A stretch of 64,000 bases of DNA from Salsuginibacillus kocurii DSM 18087 (GTDB lineage Bacteria > Bacillota > Bacilli > Bacillales > Marinococcaceae). The position numbers and the translations under genes were made by a program. A model generated the notes under the pieces. It had not been told where the DNA came from, made no database searches, and saw only the letters and a program-made list of their open reading frames with translations. Shown here piece after piece: positions 46,117 through 56,570 of the stretch; the stretch's first letter is position 1, and every line of letters starts with the position of its first letter. The stretch is taken from the NCBI RefSeq assembly GCF_000377705.1, contig NZ_KB898624.1, forward strand, positions 52,416 through 116,415, written 5' to 3'.

Positions 46117-46158
46117 TAAAAGCGCTTTCGTTTACATAAAAACGAAAGCGCTTTTTTA
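46117..46158 (+). terminator. Terminator of ndk
   Basis: AAAGCGCTTTCGTTT and AAACGAAAGCGCTTT form a 15-bp perfect stem with a short loop and are followed by a T run. Confidence 0.95.
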
Positions 46159-46268
46159 ATCGGAAAGTTAGGAAATTTTGACTCTCGGTGCTAGTTTTTA
46201 TGAAATAAATATGGTAAAAAGAAAGCAGGAGCTAGTAGTAGGCATTATAACTTAGATGAGATGATTAG

Positions 46269-47081
<813 letters not shown>

Positions 47082-47638
47082 ACGATTGGTGAAAGAGAGA
47101 AGGCACTCATTTTATTCCGCTTTAGATGGACGCTTTCACAACAGGCACAACTGCGACGCTTGCAATTTCTTGAAAAACGAGCCAAGCAGGGGTCTTCAGC
47201 TCTCTGTTTTCAGCGCTGCTAAAAGTTAATTCACCGATCATTACATGTATCACGATACACTACAACCTATAGTGAGAAATATTGGATGAGACCGAGGGAT
47301 GTGAGAATCCAGTGGAAAAAGTCAGGCCAAGCCCTTGCGGAGAAACGCTCAAAGTGGCTTTCCGCCTTCTCCACGGGAAGCGGCTTGCGCAGGACTCATC
47401 GATCCCTTTGTAGAGGTTATGGTATAAAGATAAAATCGCTCGTAAACAATAAGCCGTTTTTCTGCACCAACATCATCTGTGAAAATAGTCTGCCAAAAGG
47501 ATACATATAAAAGAGCTGTATCTTATAGAAAAAGTTTTCTGACAAGGGTGTCCACCTTACTTCAAGTATGTTAGTATTTAGTGCATAAAAGCGTTAAAGA
47601 AATAAAAGTACGGAACTGTAGATAGAGGAGTGAGCATT
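47082..47638. repeat. Gene-free stretch with decayed repeats before aroF
   Basis: No gene is supported over 557 bases. At 47135-47225 the sequence reads GCTTTAGATGGACGCTTTC and later GGGGTCTTCAGCTCTCTG, followed by TTTTCAGCGCTGCT. At 47320-47400 it reads AAGCCCTTGCGGAGAAACGC and TGGCTTTCCGCC. The first block matches, in reverse orientation, the element at 37600-37700. These look like eroded copies of a dispersed intergenic repeat. The promoter of the aro operon should lie in the last 100 bases; CTGACA near 47540 may be a -35. Confidence 0.4.
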
Positions 47639-48814
47639 TTGCGTTATTTGACAGCAGGGGAATCTCACGGGCCACAATTAACGACAATTATTGAAGGACT
47701 TCCTGCTCAGCTTGAGCTTTTGGAAGAAGATATTAATGGTGAGCTTGCCAGACGGCAGGGAGGATACGGAAGAGGGCGCCGCATGCAGATTGAAAAAGAC
47801 ACAGTGGCGATTAAAAGCGGGGTGCGCCACGGAAAAACGACCGGCGCTCCCGTAACTCTTGTGGTAGAGAATGATGATTTTGTGCACTGGACGAAAGTAA
47901 TGGGCGCTGGGCCACTGTCAGAAGAGGACCAAAAAAGTGTCGATCGAAAAGTAATCTCCAGGCCGCGTCCTGGCCATGCAGATTTAAATGGTGCGATTAA
48001 ATATGGCCACCGCGATATGAGAAATGTGCTTGAACGTTCTTCAGCACGAGAAACGACAGCCCGCGTAGCAGCTGGCGCAGTAGCAAAGAAACTATTGAAA
48101 TCACTCGGCATCAATGTTGGCGGCCAAGTACTAGAAATTGGCGGCGTAAAGGCTGAAGAGACGAACTATTCAGGAATGACTGATTTACAGGAGCGAACAG
48201 AAGCTTCGCCGGTTAGGTGTTTAGATAAAGACGCTGAAGAAAAGATGATGAAAGCGATCGATGACGCAAAAGCTGAAGGGGATTCGATCGGCGGAGTTGT
48301 TCAGGTTGTTGTTGATGGAGTGCCAACGGGACTTGGTTCTCATGTGCAGTACGACCGTAAGCTAGATAGTAAAATTGCTGGCGCTATTGTCAGCATAAAT
48401 GCCTTTAAAGGTGCAGAAATTGGAATTGGATTTGAAGCTGCCAGTAAACCGGGCAGTGAAGTACATGATGAAATCGCTTGGGACGAAGAGCAAGGCTTTT
48501 ACCGTAAAACAAATCGCCTGGGTGGATTTGAAGGTGGTATGACTACCGGGATGCCGATTGTAGTGCAAGGAGTTATGAAACCAATTCCAACTCTTTATAA
48601 GCCATTACAAAGTGTAGATGTAGAAACAAAAGAAGCATTTGAAGCGAGCATAGAACGTTCCGACAGCTGTGCCGTTCCAGCAGCCTCTGTAGTTGCAGAG
48701 AATGTAGTCGCCTGGGAAGTAGCAAACAGTTTGCTTGAAACATTTGGAGGAGATCGTCTTGAGTCCTTGCAGGAAGCGATCCAAAACCAAGCGGATTGGG
48801 AGAAAGAATACTAA
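47639..48814 (+). CDS. aroF: Chorismate synthase
   Basis: 391 residues from TTG 47639, eight bases after GAGGAG; the GTG at 47630 overlaps that site. Family start [14 protein letters not shown], the FMN and substrate loops [28 protein letters not shown] and [18 protein letters not shown]. It converts EPSP to chorismate. Named as in B. subtilis (aroC in E. coli). It begins the aromatic supra-operon; aroB starts within its stop codon. Confidence 0.97.
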   Translation: MRYLTAGESHGPQLTTIIEGLPAQLELLEEDINGELARRQGGYGRGRRMQIEKDTVAIKSGVRHGKTTGAPVTLVVENDDFVHWTKVMGAGPLSEEDQKSVDRKVISRPRPGHADLNGAIKYGHRDMRNVLERSSARETTARVAAGAVAKKLLKSLGINVGGQVLEIGGVKAEETNYSGMTDLQERTEASPVRCLDKDAEEKMMKAIDDAKAEGDSIGGVVQVVVDGVPTGLGSHVQYDRKLDSKIAGAIVSINAFKGAEIGIGFEAASKPGSEVHDEIAWDEEQGFYRKTNRLGGFEGGMTTGMPIVVQGVMKPIPTLYKPLQSVDVETKEAFEASIERSDSCAVPAASVVAENVVAWEVANSLLETFGGDRLESLQEAIQNQADWEKEY

Positions 48815-49902
48815 TGGAATCGCTTCGTATCAATGCTTCTACGCATGATTACACGATTTCTATCGGGCCACGGCTGCGATTTCACCTTGTAGATCAGCTT
48901 CCTCAGGATCTGTGGGAGGATGTCTCAAGTGTTTTAGTCCTAACAGATGAAGCCATTGCGCCCTTATATTTAGAAGACTTGGTAAGCGGGCTTGCAAACA
49001 GCAAGCCAATTCATACGTTAACACTTCCGCAGGGAGAGCATATAAAAAGCATGGAATGGTATGAACGTGTGCTGACAGTTTGCCTAGAGAAGAACCTCGA
49101 TCGTCACTCGTTAATCATGGCGTTAGGTGGTGGAGTGATTGGCGACCTTGCCGGCTTTAGTGCTGCCACATATATGAGAGGCATTAACTACATTCAAGTG
49201 CCGACAACCCTGCTGGCTCAAGACAGTAGTGTGGGTGGTAAAACCGGAATCAATCATGAGCTTGGCAAAAACATGATCGGCTCCTTTCATCAGCCGGCAG
49301 CGGTTGTGTATGACACAGAAATGCTAACTACCCTCCCGGAGAAGGAATGGCGCTCAGGATTTGCAGAAATGATCAAACACGCATTTATCCATGATGAAGA
49401 GCTGCTTACTCAGTTGAAAGAAGAGGTAGACCACCCTGAAAACCTCGGGGAGATGAAGATCGAACCCCTTTTAAAACGCTCCATTCAAGTTAAGGCAGAT
49501 ATTGTCCAAAAAGATGAAAAAGAGCAAGGTGTTAGAGCTTACTTGAACTTTGGCCACACGTTAGGTCATGCTTTGGAGAAACACGCAGGCTACGGAGAAT
49601 TAACACATGGTGAAGGCGTAGCTTGCGGCATGATTTTTGCTTTACAGTTAAGTGAACAGTTAGGCTATCATGTTCCGAGTGCGAAGGAAGAGGCTAAGTG
49701 GTTTGAAAAGCTGGGATATGATCTGAGCTGGCCCGCTAAATTTGATCCAGAAGCACTTGTTGCCACAATGAAAAAAGATAAAAAAGCAAGGAATGAAAAC
49801 ATTCAGATGGTTCTTCTTAAAACTTGTGGGAGACCTACACTCACTCAGGTTGATGAAAAGCTGATAGTAGATTGCTTGAACTCTTGGAGGGAGAGGCTTT
49901 GA
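48814..49902 (+). CDS. aroB: 3-dehydroquinate synthase
   Basis: 362 residues from ATG 48814, which overlaps the aroF stop (TAATG). NAD-binding GGGVIGDLAGFSAATYMRG near residue 105, substrate and zinc residues in QDSSVGGKTGINH, KHAFIHDEEL and NFGHTLGHALEKHAGYGELTHGE. It cyclises DAHP to dehydroquinate. Start GGGAG lies 11 bases before. Its stop overlaps the aroH start. Confidence 0.97.
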   Translation: MESLRINASTHDYTISIGPRLRFHLVDQLPQDLWEDVSSVLVLTDEAIAPLYLEDLVSGLANSKPIHTLTLPQGEHIKSMEWYERVLTVCLEKNLDRHSLIMALGGGVIGDLAGFSAATYMRGINYIQVPTTLLAQDSSVGGKTGINHELGKNMIGSFHQPAAVVYDTEMLTTLPEKEWRSGFAEMIKHAFIHDEELLTQLKEEVDHPENLGEMKIEPLLKRSIQVKADIVQKDEKEQGVRAYLNFGHTLGHALEKHAGYGELTHGEGVACGMIFALQLSEQLGYHVPSAKEEAKWFEKLGYDLSWPAKFDPEALVATMKKDKKARNENIQMVLLKTCGRPTLTQVDEKLIVDCLNSWRERL

Positions 49903-50282
49903 TTAGAGGAATTCGAGGTGCAACTACCGTAAAACAAGATAGTGAAGATGAAGTAGTTAAAGCTACGGAACACTTGCTGCGAGAGATTGTAGAACGAAAT
50001 CAGCTGCAGCCAGAAGATGTATCGCATATTTGGTTTACTCTCACTGAGGATTTAGTATCTGCTTTTCCCGCAAAAGCTACCCGCCGCTTAACAGGTTGGG
50101 ATTTTGTTCCTGTTATGTGTGCACAGGAAATACCTGTACCAAACAGTTTAGCTCGTTGTATCCGCATTATGGTGACTGCTGAGACCTCATTAAAACAAAT
50201 TGAGGTGGAGCATGTATACCATAATGAAGCTGTGCAGCTGCGGCCGGACCTGCAATTGACAAAGAAAGATTCCTCACGATAA
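49899..50282 (+). CDS. aroH: Chorismate mutase, AroH type
   Basis: 127 residues from TTG 49899, which overlaps the aroB stop (TTGA) and has GGAGG upstream. The start IRGIRGATTVKQDSEDEV and the later RCIRIMVTAET with its Arg match the trimeric monofunctional AroH of B. subtilis (127 residues), which converts chorismate to prephenate. The trp promoter lies over its last codons, the same arrangement as in B. subtilis. Confidence 0.95.
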   Translation: MIRGIRGATTVKQDSEDEVVKATEHLLREIVERNQLQPEDVSHIWFTLTEDLVSAFPAKATRRLTGWDFVPVMCAQEIPVPNSLARCIRIMVTAETSLKQIEVEHVYHNEAVQLRPDLQLTKKDSSR

Positions 50283-50285
50283 GAT
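50256..50285 (+). promoter_or_regulatory. Candidate promoter of trpEDCFBA inside aroH
   Basis: TTGACA (50256-50261), 18 bases, TAAGAT (50280-50285). Transcripts would start at about 50292, immediately before the first TRAP triplet. The -10 fits only moderately. Confidence 0.6.
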
Positions 50286-50292
50286 AAATAAA

Positions 50293-50455
50293 TAGAAAAG
50301 TATAGATTAGTTGAGTGTCAGATAATTTAAAAAGTAAGTGCTAAGAGTAGAGTAGAGTTAGTTGAGAGAAGAAGAGCGGAGTTACAAGACAAACCCAGGG
50401 ATACGTATATCCTTTTTTGGTCCGGAGCTCTTCTACAAAGGCTTCGGATTTTTTA
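50293..50455 (+). promoter_or_regulatory. TRAP-controlled attenuator of the trp operon
   Basis: NAG triplets recur every five or six bases: 50293, 50298, 50303, 50308, 50313, 50319 and again 50343, 50348, 50353, 50359, 50364, 50369, 50374, 50379. Most are TAG or GAG, as TRAP requires. Antiterminator: AGAAGAGC (50370-50377) can pair with GCTCTTCT (50427-50434). Terminator: TCCGGAGCT (50421-50429) pairs with AGGCTTCGGA (50439-50448) and is followed by six T. The two helices share 50427-50429, so they exclude each other. Tryptophan-loaded TRAP should cover the antiterminator and stop transcription. Confidence 0.9.
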
Positions 50456-50602
50456 TACTACAAAAAATTAAGGATCTCCCGGCTCAATACCCAACGCAGA
50501 GCCATGCGATGACTTCCTGATGTTGTTTTGTACGAATCTATAAGAACAGGCTATTAATGTTCCCCTCTCCTAGCTCCTTACTCATTAAAAGGAGTGAGCC
50601 GT

Positions 50603-52108
50603 ATGGGTGAAACAACACAAGCATCTTTTTTTGAGCAAGCGAAGACCTATGATTTAATTCCTTATGTCAAACAATTATTCTCAGATACACACACGCCAAT
50701 AGCTATGGTACAGCAGTTAAGAGACGAAGTAGCTTTCTTGTTAGAAAGTAAAGACGAAGCTTCACCGTGGTCAAGGTATTCTTTTATCGGATTAAATCCA
50801 CGTTATTATTTAAGAGAAAGTGAAACAGGTTTCCACCTGGAACGAAAAAACAAAGAAATTTGCCTCGAACGGGCGACGATCCAAGGGATTTTTGACGCTT
50901 CTCTAGAGTGGTTGAATCCTGCTCCCGCGCAAGTGGATGTCCCATTTACTGGCGGTGGGGTAGGTACTGTTCCTTATGACTCTATCGAACGTTTTGAACC
51001 AAGGTTAAATAAAAATCCTAACCCTGCTCCACGAGAACCGATTCAGTTTTTATTTTGCGAAACGATTGTTTCATTTGATCATACCCGCAAAGAAGTAACC
51101 ATTATTCATTACGGTGAAAAGAATGGAAATGACCCAGAAGCGGTGTACGAAGCTGCGCAAGAGGAAGTTAAGCGGATTGCCGACAGATTATTTGCTTCAC
51201 CACCTGAGCCTTTGGTACAGCTCCCGCCACTTAACACAGAAGCAGAAGTATCGGTGGAGAACGTTACTTCAAATTATGAAAAGGCTCAATTCCTAGAAGA
51301 TGTGGAAGCCATCAAGTCGTATATTAAAAGTGGCGATACCTTTCAAACTGTACTAAGCCAGCGGTTTGAACGCGAGTTAAATGTTTCAGCTTTTACCGTA
51401 TATCGAGTACTGCGCATGATTAACCCTTCTCCTTATTTATTTTATCTTCATTTAGGAGACCAGGAGATTGTCGGAAGCTCGCCGGAACGTCTCGTGCAAA
51501 TTCAGGACGGCCATGTAGAAATTCATCCAATTGCCGGGACACGAAAACGAGGTAAGACATTGGAAGAAGATGAAGCATTAGCTACTGAGCTGTTGGAAGA
51601 TGAAAAAGAAAAAGCAGAGCATTATATGTTAGTGGACTTGGCAAGAAATGACGTGGGAAGAATTGCTTCCTATGGCAGTGTAGAAACTCCGGTCTTAACG
51701 GAAATTGGCCGCTTTTCCCATGTGATGCATATTATATCTAAAGTAACTGGACGACTGGCTTCCACTGCCCATCCGCTTGAAGCTTTGATGGCTTCTTTTC
51801 CGGCTGGAACGGTTTCTGGAGCTCCCAAAATTCGGGCCATGGAAATTTTGCAGGAGCTTGAACCTACCAGGCGCGGGATTTATGCGGGCGGAATCAGCTA
51901 TATTGGGTATGATGGCAATATCGACTCTTGCATCGCGATACGAACCATTATTATTAAAGATGGAAAGGCATATGTCCAGGCGGGGGCTGGAGTGGTGGCC
52001 GATTCAGACCCTGAAAGTGAATACCAAGAAACGGTAAATAAGGCCAAAGCTTTATTTCAATCGATGGAAATAGCAGAGCAAGTGTTTGAGGAAAGGCAGG
52101 AGAGCTGA
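50603..52108 (+). CDS. trpE: Anthranilate synthase component I
   Basis: 501 residues from ATG 50603 with AAAGGAG eight bases upstream. The feedback-site motif LLES is at residue 46-49 and chorismate-binding motifs follow: IKSGDTFQTVLSQRFER, GSSPERLVQI, IAGTRKRGKT and FPAGTVSGAPKIRAMEI. It makes anthranilate from chorismate with a glutamine-amidotransferase partner. trpG is not in this operon, which suggests a shared pabA/trpG elsewhere, as in B. subtilis. Confidence 0.97.
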   Translation: MGETTQASFFEQAKTYDLIPYVKQLFSDTHTPIAMVQQLRDEVAFLLESKDEASPWSRYSFIGLNPRYYLRESETGFHLERKNKEICLERATIQGIFDASLEWLNPAPAQVDVPFTGGGVGTVPYDSIERFEPRLNKNPNPAPREPIQFLFCETIVSFDHTRKEVTIIHYGEKNGNDPEAVYEAAQEEVKRIADRLFASPPEPLVQLPPLNTEAEVSVENVTSNYEKAQFLEDVEAIKSYIKSGDTFQTVLSQRFERELNVSAFTVYRVLRMINPSPYLFYLHLGDQEIVGSSPERLVQIQDGHVEIHPIAGTRKRGKTLEEDEALATELLEDEKEKAEHYMLVDLARNDVGRIASYGSVETPVLTEIGRFSHVMHIISKVTGRLASTAHPLEALMASFPAGTVSGAPKIRAMEILQELEPTRRGIYAGGISYIGYDGNIDSCIAIRTIIIKDGKAYVQAGAGVVADSDPESEYQETVNKAKALFQSMEIAEQVFEERQES

Positions 52109-52109
52109 G

Positions 52110-53138
52110 ATGGAGATGAGAGAAGCATTAAAGCATTGTATTGAAGGAGATACGTTATCAGAAACAGCCAGTGAACAAGTCATGAATGAAATCATGACGG
52201 GAAGCACGGAGTCTAGCCAGGTGGCGAGCTTGTTAACGATATTAAGAATGAGGGGAGAAACCGTGGATGAAATGACCGGTTTCGTCCGTTCGATGAGAGC
52301 GCATGTCAAACAGATCCCGCATACATTCAATCACCTTCTGGATACATGCGGTACCGGAGGCGACGGCGCGTCCACCTTTAACATTTCAACAGCTAGTGCG
52401 ATTGGCATTTCTGCTTGTGATATTAAGGTTGCAAAGCATGGCAATCGTTCAGTCTCTTCGACGAGTGGCAGCGCGGATGTATTAGAAGCTCTTGGTATCC
52501 AGGTACAGACAGAACCAGCGGAAGTGGAACAGGCTCTCTCATCGCAGCGGTTAGCCTTTTTGTTTGCTCCACTTTATCATCCATCAATGAAATATGTGGT
52601 AGCTACTCGTAAGGAGCTCGGGTTTCGGACTGTCTTTAATTTATTGGGGCCACTGACAAACCCTGCTGGAGCGGACCGGCAAGTGATTGGTGTTTTTTCG
52701 AAAGAATATGCAGAAAAAATGGCAGAGGTTTTGAAACGGCTAGGAACAAAGAGGGCTCTATTAGTTACGGGTGAAGACGGCCTTGACGAAGTAACAATCA
52801 CAGGCAAGACGTATATTACAGAGTTGAACAACGGAGAAATCACAAACTATACGCTCCAACCAGAAGATGTGGGAGCGAATCGAGCAGCTCTTGCCGATAT
52901 TCAAGTGGAAAGTGTAGCAGAAAGTGCTAATCTTATAGAACGTGCGCTAAAAAACGAGGCCAATGATGCTGTGCAGCAAGTATTAGCTTTAAATATGGCT
53001 ACTGCGTTATATATAGCTGGAGCAGCTCCTACGATTAAAGAAGGATTCGAGCTGGCAAATGAAAAAATAGCTAAGCAAGAAATAGCTGAGCATTTTGAAC
53101 AGCTAAGAACAGTGAAGGTAGGTGAATCCAATGCTTAA
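52110..53138 (+). CDS. trpD: Anthranilate phosphoribosyltransferase
   Basis: 342 residues from ATG 52110, seven bases after AGGAG. The PRPP-binding DTCGTGGDGASTFNIST lies near residue 80, followed by KHGNRSVSSTSGSADVLEALG and LGPLTNPAGADRQVIGV. It joins anthranilate and PRPP. It starts two bases after the trpE stop and overlaps trpC by eight bases. Confidence 0.97.
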   Translation: MEMREALKHCIEGDTLSETASEQVMNEIMTGSTESSQVASLLTILRMRGETVDEMTGFVRSMRAHVKQIPHTFNHLLDTCGTGGDGASTFNISTASAIGISACDIKVAKHGNRSVSSTSGSADVLEALGIQVQTEPAEVEQALSSQRLAFLFAPLYHPSMKYVVATRKELGFRTVFNLLGPLTNPAGADRQVIGVFSKEYAEKMAEVLKRLGTKRALLVTGEDGLDEVTITGKTYITELNNGEITNYTLQPEDVGANRAALADIQVESVAESANLIERALKNEANDAVQQVLALNMATALYIAGAAPTIKEGFELANEKIAKQEIAEHFEQLRTVKVGESNA

Positions 53139-53895
53139 TGAGATTATTGCAACCAAGCAAAAAGAAATAGAAACGTTAACCATGCCACCTGAGCAAAGTT
53201 TTCACCGCCGCTCTTTGAAACAACACCTCCAGCACGGTGCTGTTCATTCTGGAGTAGGAGTCATCGCAGAAGTGAAAAAAGCTTCTCCTTCAAAAGGCGT
53301 TTTAAATGCAGGTTTAGACCCGGCAAAACAAGCTGGGCTGTATGAAAAGAGTGGAGCAGATGCAGTCTCTGTTTTAACAGACTCTTCATATTTTCAAGGA
53401 AGTCATTACGATTTAATCGCAGTAAAAGAAGCGATTCAACTGCCAGTTTTGCGAAAAGACTTTATCATTGAAAAAAAACAGATCGAAGAAAGTGTACGCA
53501 TGGGGGCCGACGCGATTCTATTAATCGCAGCTGCGCTTCCGTCTAAAGCGTTAAAGATCTTGCATGAAGAAGCTGAAGCATCCGGCTTGGAGTGCTTAGT
53601 GGAAGTCCATAATGACACAGAACTTACCGACGTTTTAAACGAGTTCACCCCGGCTTTAATTGGGGTGAACAATCGGAATTTAAAAACGTTTGAAACGTCG
53701 CTGAATGTTACTGACCAGGTAGCAGCTTTTGTGCCGGAAGAAAGCTTCTTTATAAGCGAGAGCGGGATTCGCACAGCAGAAGATGTCACTCGCATAACAA
53801 AGGCAGGGGCAAAAGGGATGCTCATCGGAGAGACACTTGTCACTTCTGAACAACCGCAAGAAACACTTACCAAGTTAAAAGAGGGAGCAGTATGA
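53131..53895 (+). CDS. trpC: Indole-3-glycerol phosphate synthase
   Basis: 254 residues from ATG 53131, inside the end of trpD. TIM-barrel enzyme with VIAEVKKASPSKG near residue 47, VLRKDFIIEKKQ near 110, LVEVHNDTEL near 160 and GVNNRNLKTFE near 180. It closes the indole ring. The stop overlaps the trpF start (ATGA). Confidence 0.97.
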   Translation: MLNEIIATKQKEIETLTMPPEQSFHRRSLKQHLQHGAVHSGVGVIAEVKKASPSKGVLNAGLDPAKQAGLYEKSGADAVSVLTDSSYFQGSHYDLIAVKEAIQLPVLRKDFIIEKKQIEESVRMGADAILLIAAALPSKALKILHEEAEASGLECLVEVHNDTELTDVLNEFTPALIGVNNRNLKTFETSLNVTDQVAAFVPEESFFISESGIRTAEDVTRITKAGAKGMLIGETLVTSEQPQETLTKLKEGAV

Positions 53896-54560
53896 GCCAT
53901 GCGCTGCCGTTAAAAATATGCGGTCTTCATCATGAAGAAGATGTGAAACATGCCGTTACAAGTTCGGCGGCCTTCTTGGGATTTGTTTTTGCGAAGAGCC
54001 GCCGCCAAGTCCAAATCGCAGAGGTTAAACAATGGCTCCAACTAGCAGGCCCAGTCAACACCGCAAAAATAGCTGCTTTGTTTGTCCATCCAAAAATTGA
54101 AGATGTAGTTGAAGTTGTCGAAGAACTACCGGTTTCAATGGTGCAGCTCCATGGCAAAGAGTCCCCTGAATTTGTTAAAGAAGTGAAAGAGCGTACGCGT
54201 CTAGAGGTTTTCAAAGCCTTGCATCATGACCCGGCTGCCTCTTCTTTATTTTCTCCATATGAAGGTATTGCTGATGGCTTTATTGTTGATACAAAAGTGG
54301 ATTCGGCCTGGGGAGGAACAGGGCAGACGTTTGATTGGTCGTATGTGCCTTTTTATAAAAAAGAAGCGGAGCGGCTGCAGGTACCTGTCCTGATCGCAGG
54401 AGGGGTTACGCCTGACAACATTTCACAGCTTTTAAGCTACGACCCGCCAGGCATTGATATTTCAAGCGGGCTAGAGAGAAATGGTAAAAAGTGTAGTGCA
54501 AAAATTGAACAACTAGAAAAGAGGTTGGTGTCTGATGACGAAGACATACCCCGACAGTAA
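53892..54560 (+). CDS. trpF: Phosphoribosylanthranilate isomerase
   Basis: 222 residues, start overlapping the trpC stop. TIM barrel with [11 protein letters not shown] at residues 8-18 (catalytic Cys), [23 protein letters not shown] and [12 protein letters not shown] plus the ending [15 protein letters not shown]. It carries out the Amadori rearrangement. Its last 26 bases overlap trpB. Confidence 0.95.
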   Translation: MSHALPLKICGLHHEEDVKHAVTSSAAFLGFVFAKSRRQVQIAEVKQWLQLAGPVNTAKIAALFVHPKIEDVVEVVEELPVSMVQLHGKESPEFVKEVKERTRLEVFKALHHDPAASSLFSPYEGIADGFIVDTKVDSAWGGTGQTFDWSYVPFYKKEAERLQVPVLIAGGVTPDNISQLLSYDPPGIDISSGLERNGKKCSAKIEQLEKRLVSDDEDIPRQ

Positions 54561-55737
54561 AGGCAGATACGGAGATTTTGGCGGCAAATTTGTTCCAGAA
54601 ACGTTAATGGCAGCCTTAGAAGAGCTGGAAGCTGCTTTTGAAAAAGCATGGAACGACGAATCATTTCAACATGAATATAAAGAAATGCTTCGTGAGTATG
54701 CCGGCCGAATGACGCCGTTAACCTTTGCAGATCGTCTGACTCGTGAAACAGGTGGAGCCAAAATATATTTAAAACGAGAAGACTTGCTTCACACCGGTGC
54801 GCACAAGTTAAACAATGCAGTTGGCCAAGCTTTGTTAGCGAAACGAATGGGCAAGGAGAAAATTGTTGCCGAAACTGGAGCCGGTCAACACGGAGTGGCA
54901 ACAGCAACCGTTGCTGCTAAATTGGGGCTTGAATGCAAGGTATTTATGGGTGAAGAAGATATGCGCCGCCAGGCTTTAAATGTCTTTCGGATGGAGTTAT
55001 TAGGCGCTGAAGTAGTGCCGGCCGAAAGCGGAAGCAAAACGTTAAAGGACGCGACGAATGAAGCAATCCGTTACTGGGTTACCCATGTAGATGATACCTT
55101 TTACTTAATTGGCTCGGTGGTAGGCCCCCATCCTTATCCTCGCATTGTCCGGGATTTTCAGCGCGTGATCGGGGAAGAAACGAAAGAGCAGATTACCGAG
55201 CATGAAGGAAGAGTGCCTGATGCCGCTGTTGCCTGCGTGGGTGGAGGGAGCAATGCAATGGGGATGTTCGCTCCATTTCTTACAGACGAAGTTAAGTTAT
55301 ATGGTGCTGAAGCAGCCGGTAAAGGTATGAATACCGTACAGCATGCAGCTAGCATTAACCGCGGTCGGCCAGGGGTTATTCACGGCTCGCTGACGTACTT
55401 AATCCAGGATGAAGCAGGGCAGATCATTGAGCCTTATTCAATATCTGCAGGGCTTGATTATCCCGGCATAGGTCCTGAGCATGCTCATTTGGCTGCTACT
55501 GAGCGGGTGACCTATGAAGGGGTAACCGACAAAGAGGCACTCGCGGCTCTGAAAAAACTTTCAGAAACAGAAGGGATTCTGCCGGCGATTGAATCTGCCC
55601 ATGCTCTTCATTTAGCGATAGAAGTGGCCGGACAAATGGAACGAGACCAAGTAGTAGTAGTCAATCTCTCCGGGCGGGGAGATAAGGATGTCGAAACGAT
55701 TCGTACTGCTTTTAAAGAAGAGGGGGAAGCGGAATGA
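54535..55737 (+). CDS. trpB: Tryptophan synthase beta subunit
   Basis: 400 residues. Start [21 protein letters not shown]; the PLP lysine in [21 protein letters not shown] near residue 87 and the phosphate loop [11 protein letters not shown] near 235. It joins indole and serine, with indole channelled from TrpA. Its start is embedded in trpF and its end overlaps trpA, so the subunits are made in a coupled way. Confidence 0.97.
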   Translation: MTKTYPDSKGRYGDFGGKFVPETLMAALEELEAAFEKAWNDESFQHEYKEMLREYAGRMTPLTFADRLTRETGGAKIYLKREDLLHTGAHKLNNAVGQALLAKRMGKEKIVAETGAGQHGVATATVAAKLGLECKVFMGEEDMRRQALNVFRMELLGAEVVPAESGSKTLKDATNEAIRYWVTHVDDTFYLIGSVVGPHPYPRIVRDFQRVIGEETKEQITEHEGRVPDAAVACVGGGSNAMGMFAPFLTDEVKLYGAEAAGKGMNTVQHAASINRGRPGVIHGSLTYLIQDEAGQIIEPYSISAGLDYPGIGPEHAHLAATERVTYEGVTDKEALAALKKLSETEGILPAIESAHALHLAIEVAGQMERDQVVVVNLSGRGDKDVETIRTAFKEEGEAE

Positions 55738-56537
55738 GCACGATCCAGGAAGCAGCAAACACAGCAGAATTTCCGTTGTTTATCCCTTTCATTATGGCAG
55801 GAGACCCAACACCGGAAGCGACTGTCGATACTGCACTTGCGTTGCAGGAAGCTGGAGCGCATATCCTTGAATTAGGGATTCCATATTCAGATCCGTTAGC
55901 TGACGGCCCTGTTATTCAAGCGGCAGCGATCCGGGCTTTAAAGGGCGGCATGACTTTATCAAATGCACTTGACTTAATTCCCCAAATGCGGGAAAAAGGA
56001 GTAACGATTCCTATTGTCGTCTTTACGTATTACAATCCGCTCCTCCAGCTTGGAGTAGAAGGGTTTTCTGCAACAGCGGCTGAGAAAGGAGCAAACGGTT
56101 TGCTTGTGCCCGATCTGCCGTTAGAGGAAAGCGATGAAGTGAAAGAAGCGGCCAATAGGCATGACCTTTCTCTGATTTCACTTGTTGCTCCTACATCAAA
56201 AGAACGAGTGGACCGGATAGTAGAACAGGCGGAAGGTTTTTTATATATTGTCTCTTCCTTAGGGGTTACAGGTTCTAGAGATGCTTTCCATGAACAAACG
56301 CATAGCTTTGTAGAAGAAGTCACCCAAAAAGCACAGGTGCCAGCGGCTGTAGGTTTTGGGGTATCTAAACCGGAACATGTCCGTGCCTTAAAAGGCAAAA
56401 CAGATGGAGTCATCGTGGGAAGCGCCATTGTGTCACTTATGGGCAAGCTGACGAATGAACTAAAAGGCGAAGAACATGAGAGGAAGCAGGCCCTTGGCGA
56501 AGTAAAAAAATTCGTCCACCAATTAATTGCTGAGTAG
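55734..56537 (+). CDS. trpA: Tryptophan synthase alpha subunit
   Basis: 267 residues, start overlapping the trpB stop. The catalytic Glu and Asp lie in [17 protein letters not shown] near residues 46 and 57; [12 protein letters not shown] and [10 protein letters not shown] follow. It cleaves indole-3-glycerol phosphate into indole and glyceraldehyde-3-phosphate. hisC follows after 33 bases. Confidence 0.97.
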   Translation: MSTIQEAANTAEFPLFIPFIMAGDPTPEATVDTALALQEAGAHILELGIPYSDPLADGPVIQAAAIRALKGGMTLSNALDLIPQMREKGVTIPIVVFTYYNPLLQLGVEGFSATAAEKGANGLLVPDLPLEESDEVKEAANRHDLSLISLVAPTSKERVDRIVEQAEGFLYIVSSLGVTGSRDAFHEQTHSFVEEVTQKAQVPAAVGFGVSKPEHVRALKGKTDGVIVGSAIVSLMGKLTNELKGEEHERKQALGEVKKFVHQLIAE

Positions 56538-56570
56538 AATTGATATACAGAAGATTGACGGGGGTGCAGA

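Noticed and set aside
47286..47510. Plus-strand open frame of 74 codons before aroF
   Set aside because: Lies in decayed repeat sequence, with Arg/Lys/Ser-rich random composition and no ribosome site.
47700..48114. Minus-strand frame of 135 codons opposite aroF
   Set aside because: Ser-rich shadow frame of a certain chorismate synthase gene.
50293..50381. GAG/TAG-rich stretch first read as a simple microsatellite or start of a direct-repeat array
   Set aside because: The 5-6 base spacing, promoter, overlapping antiterminator and terminator fit a TRAP site much better.
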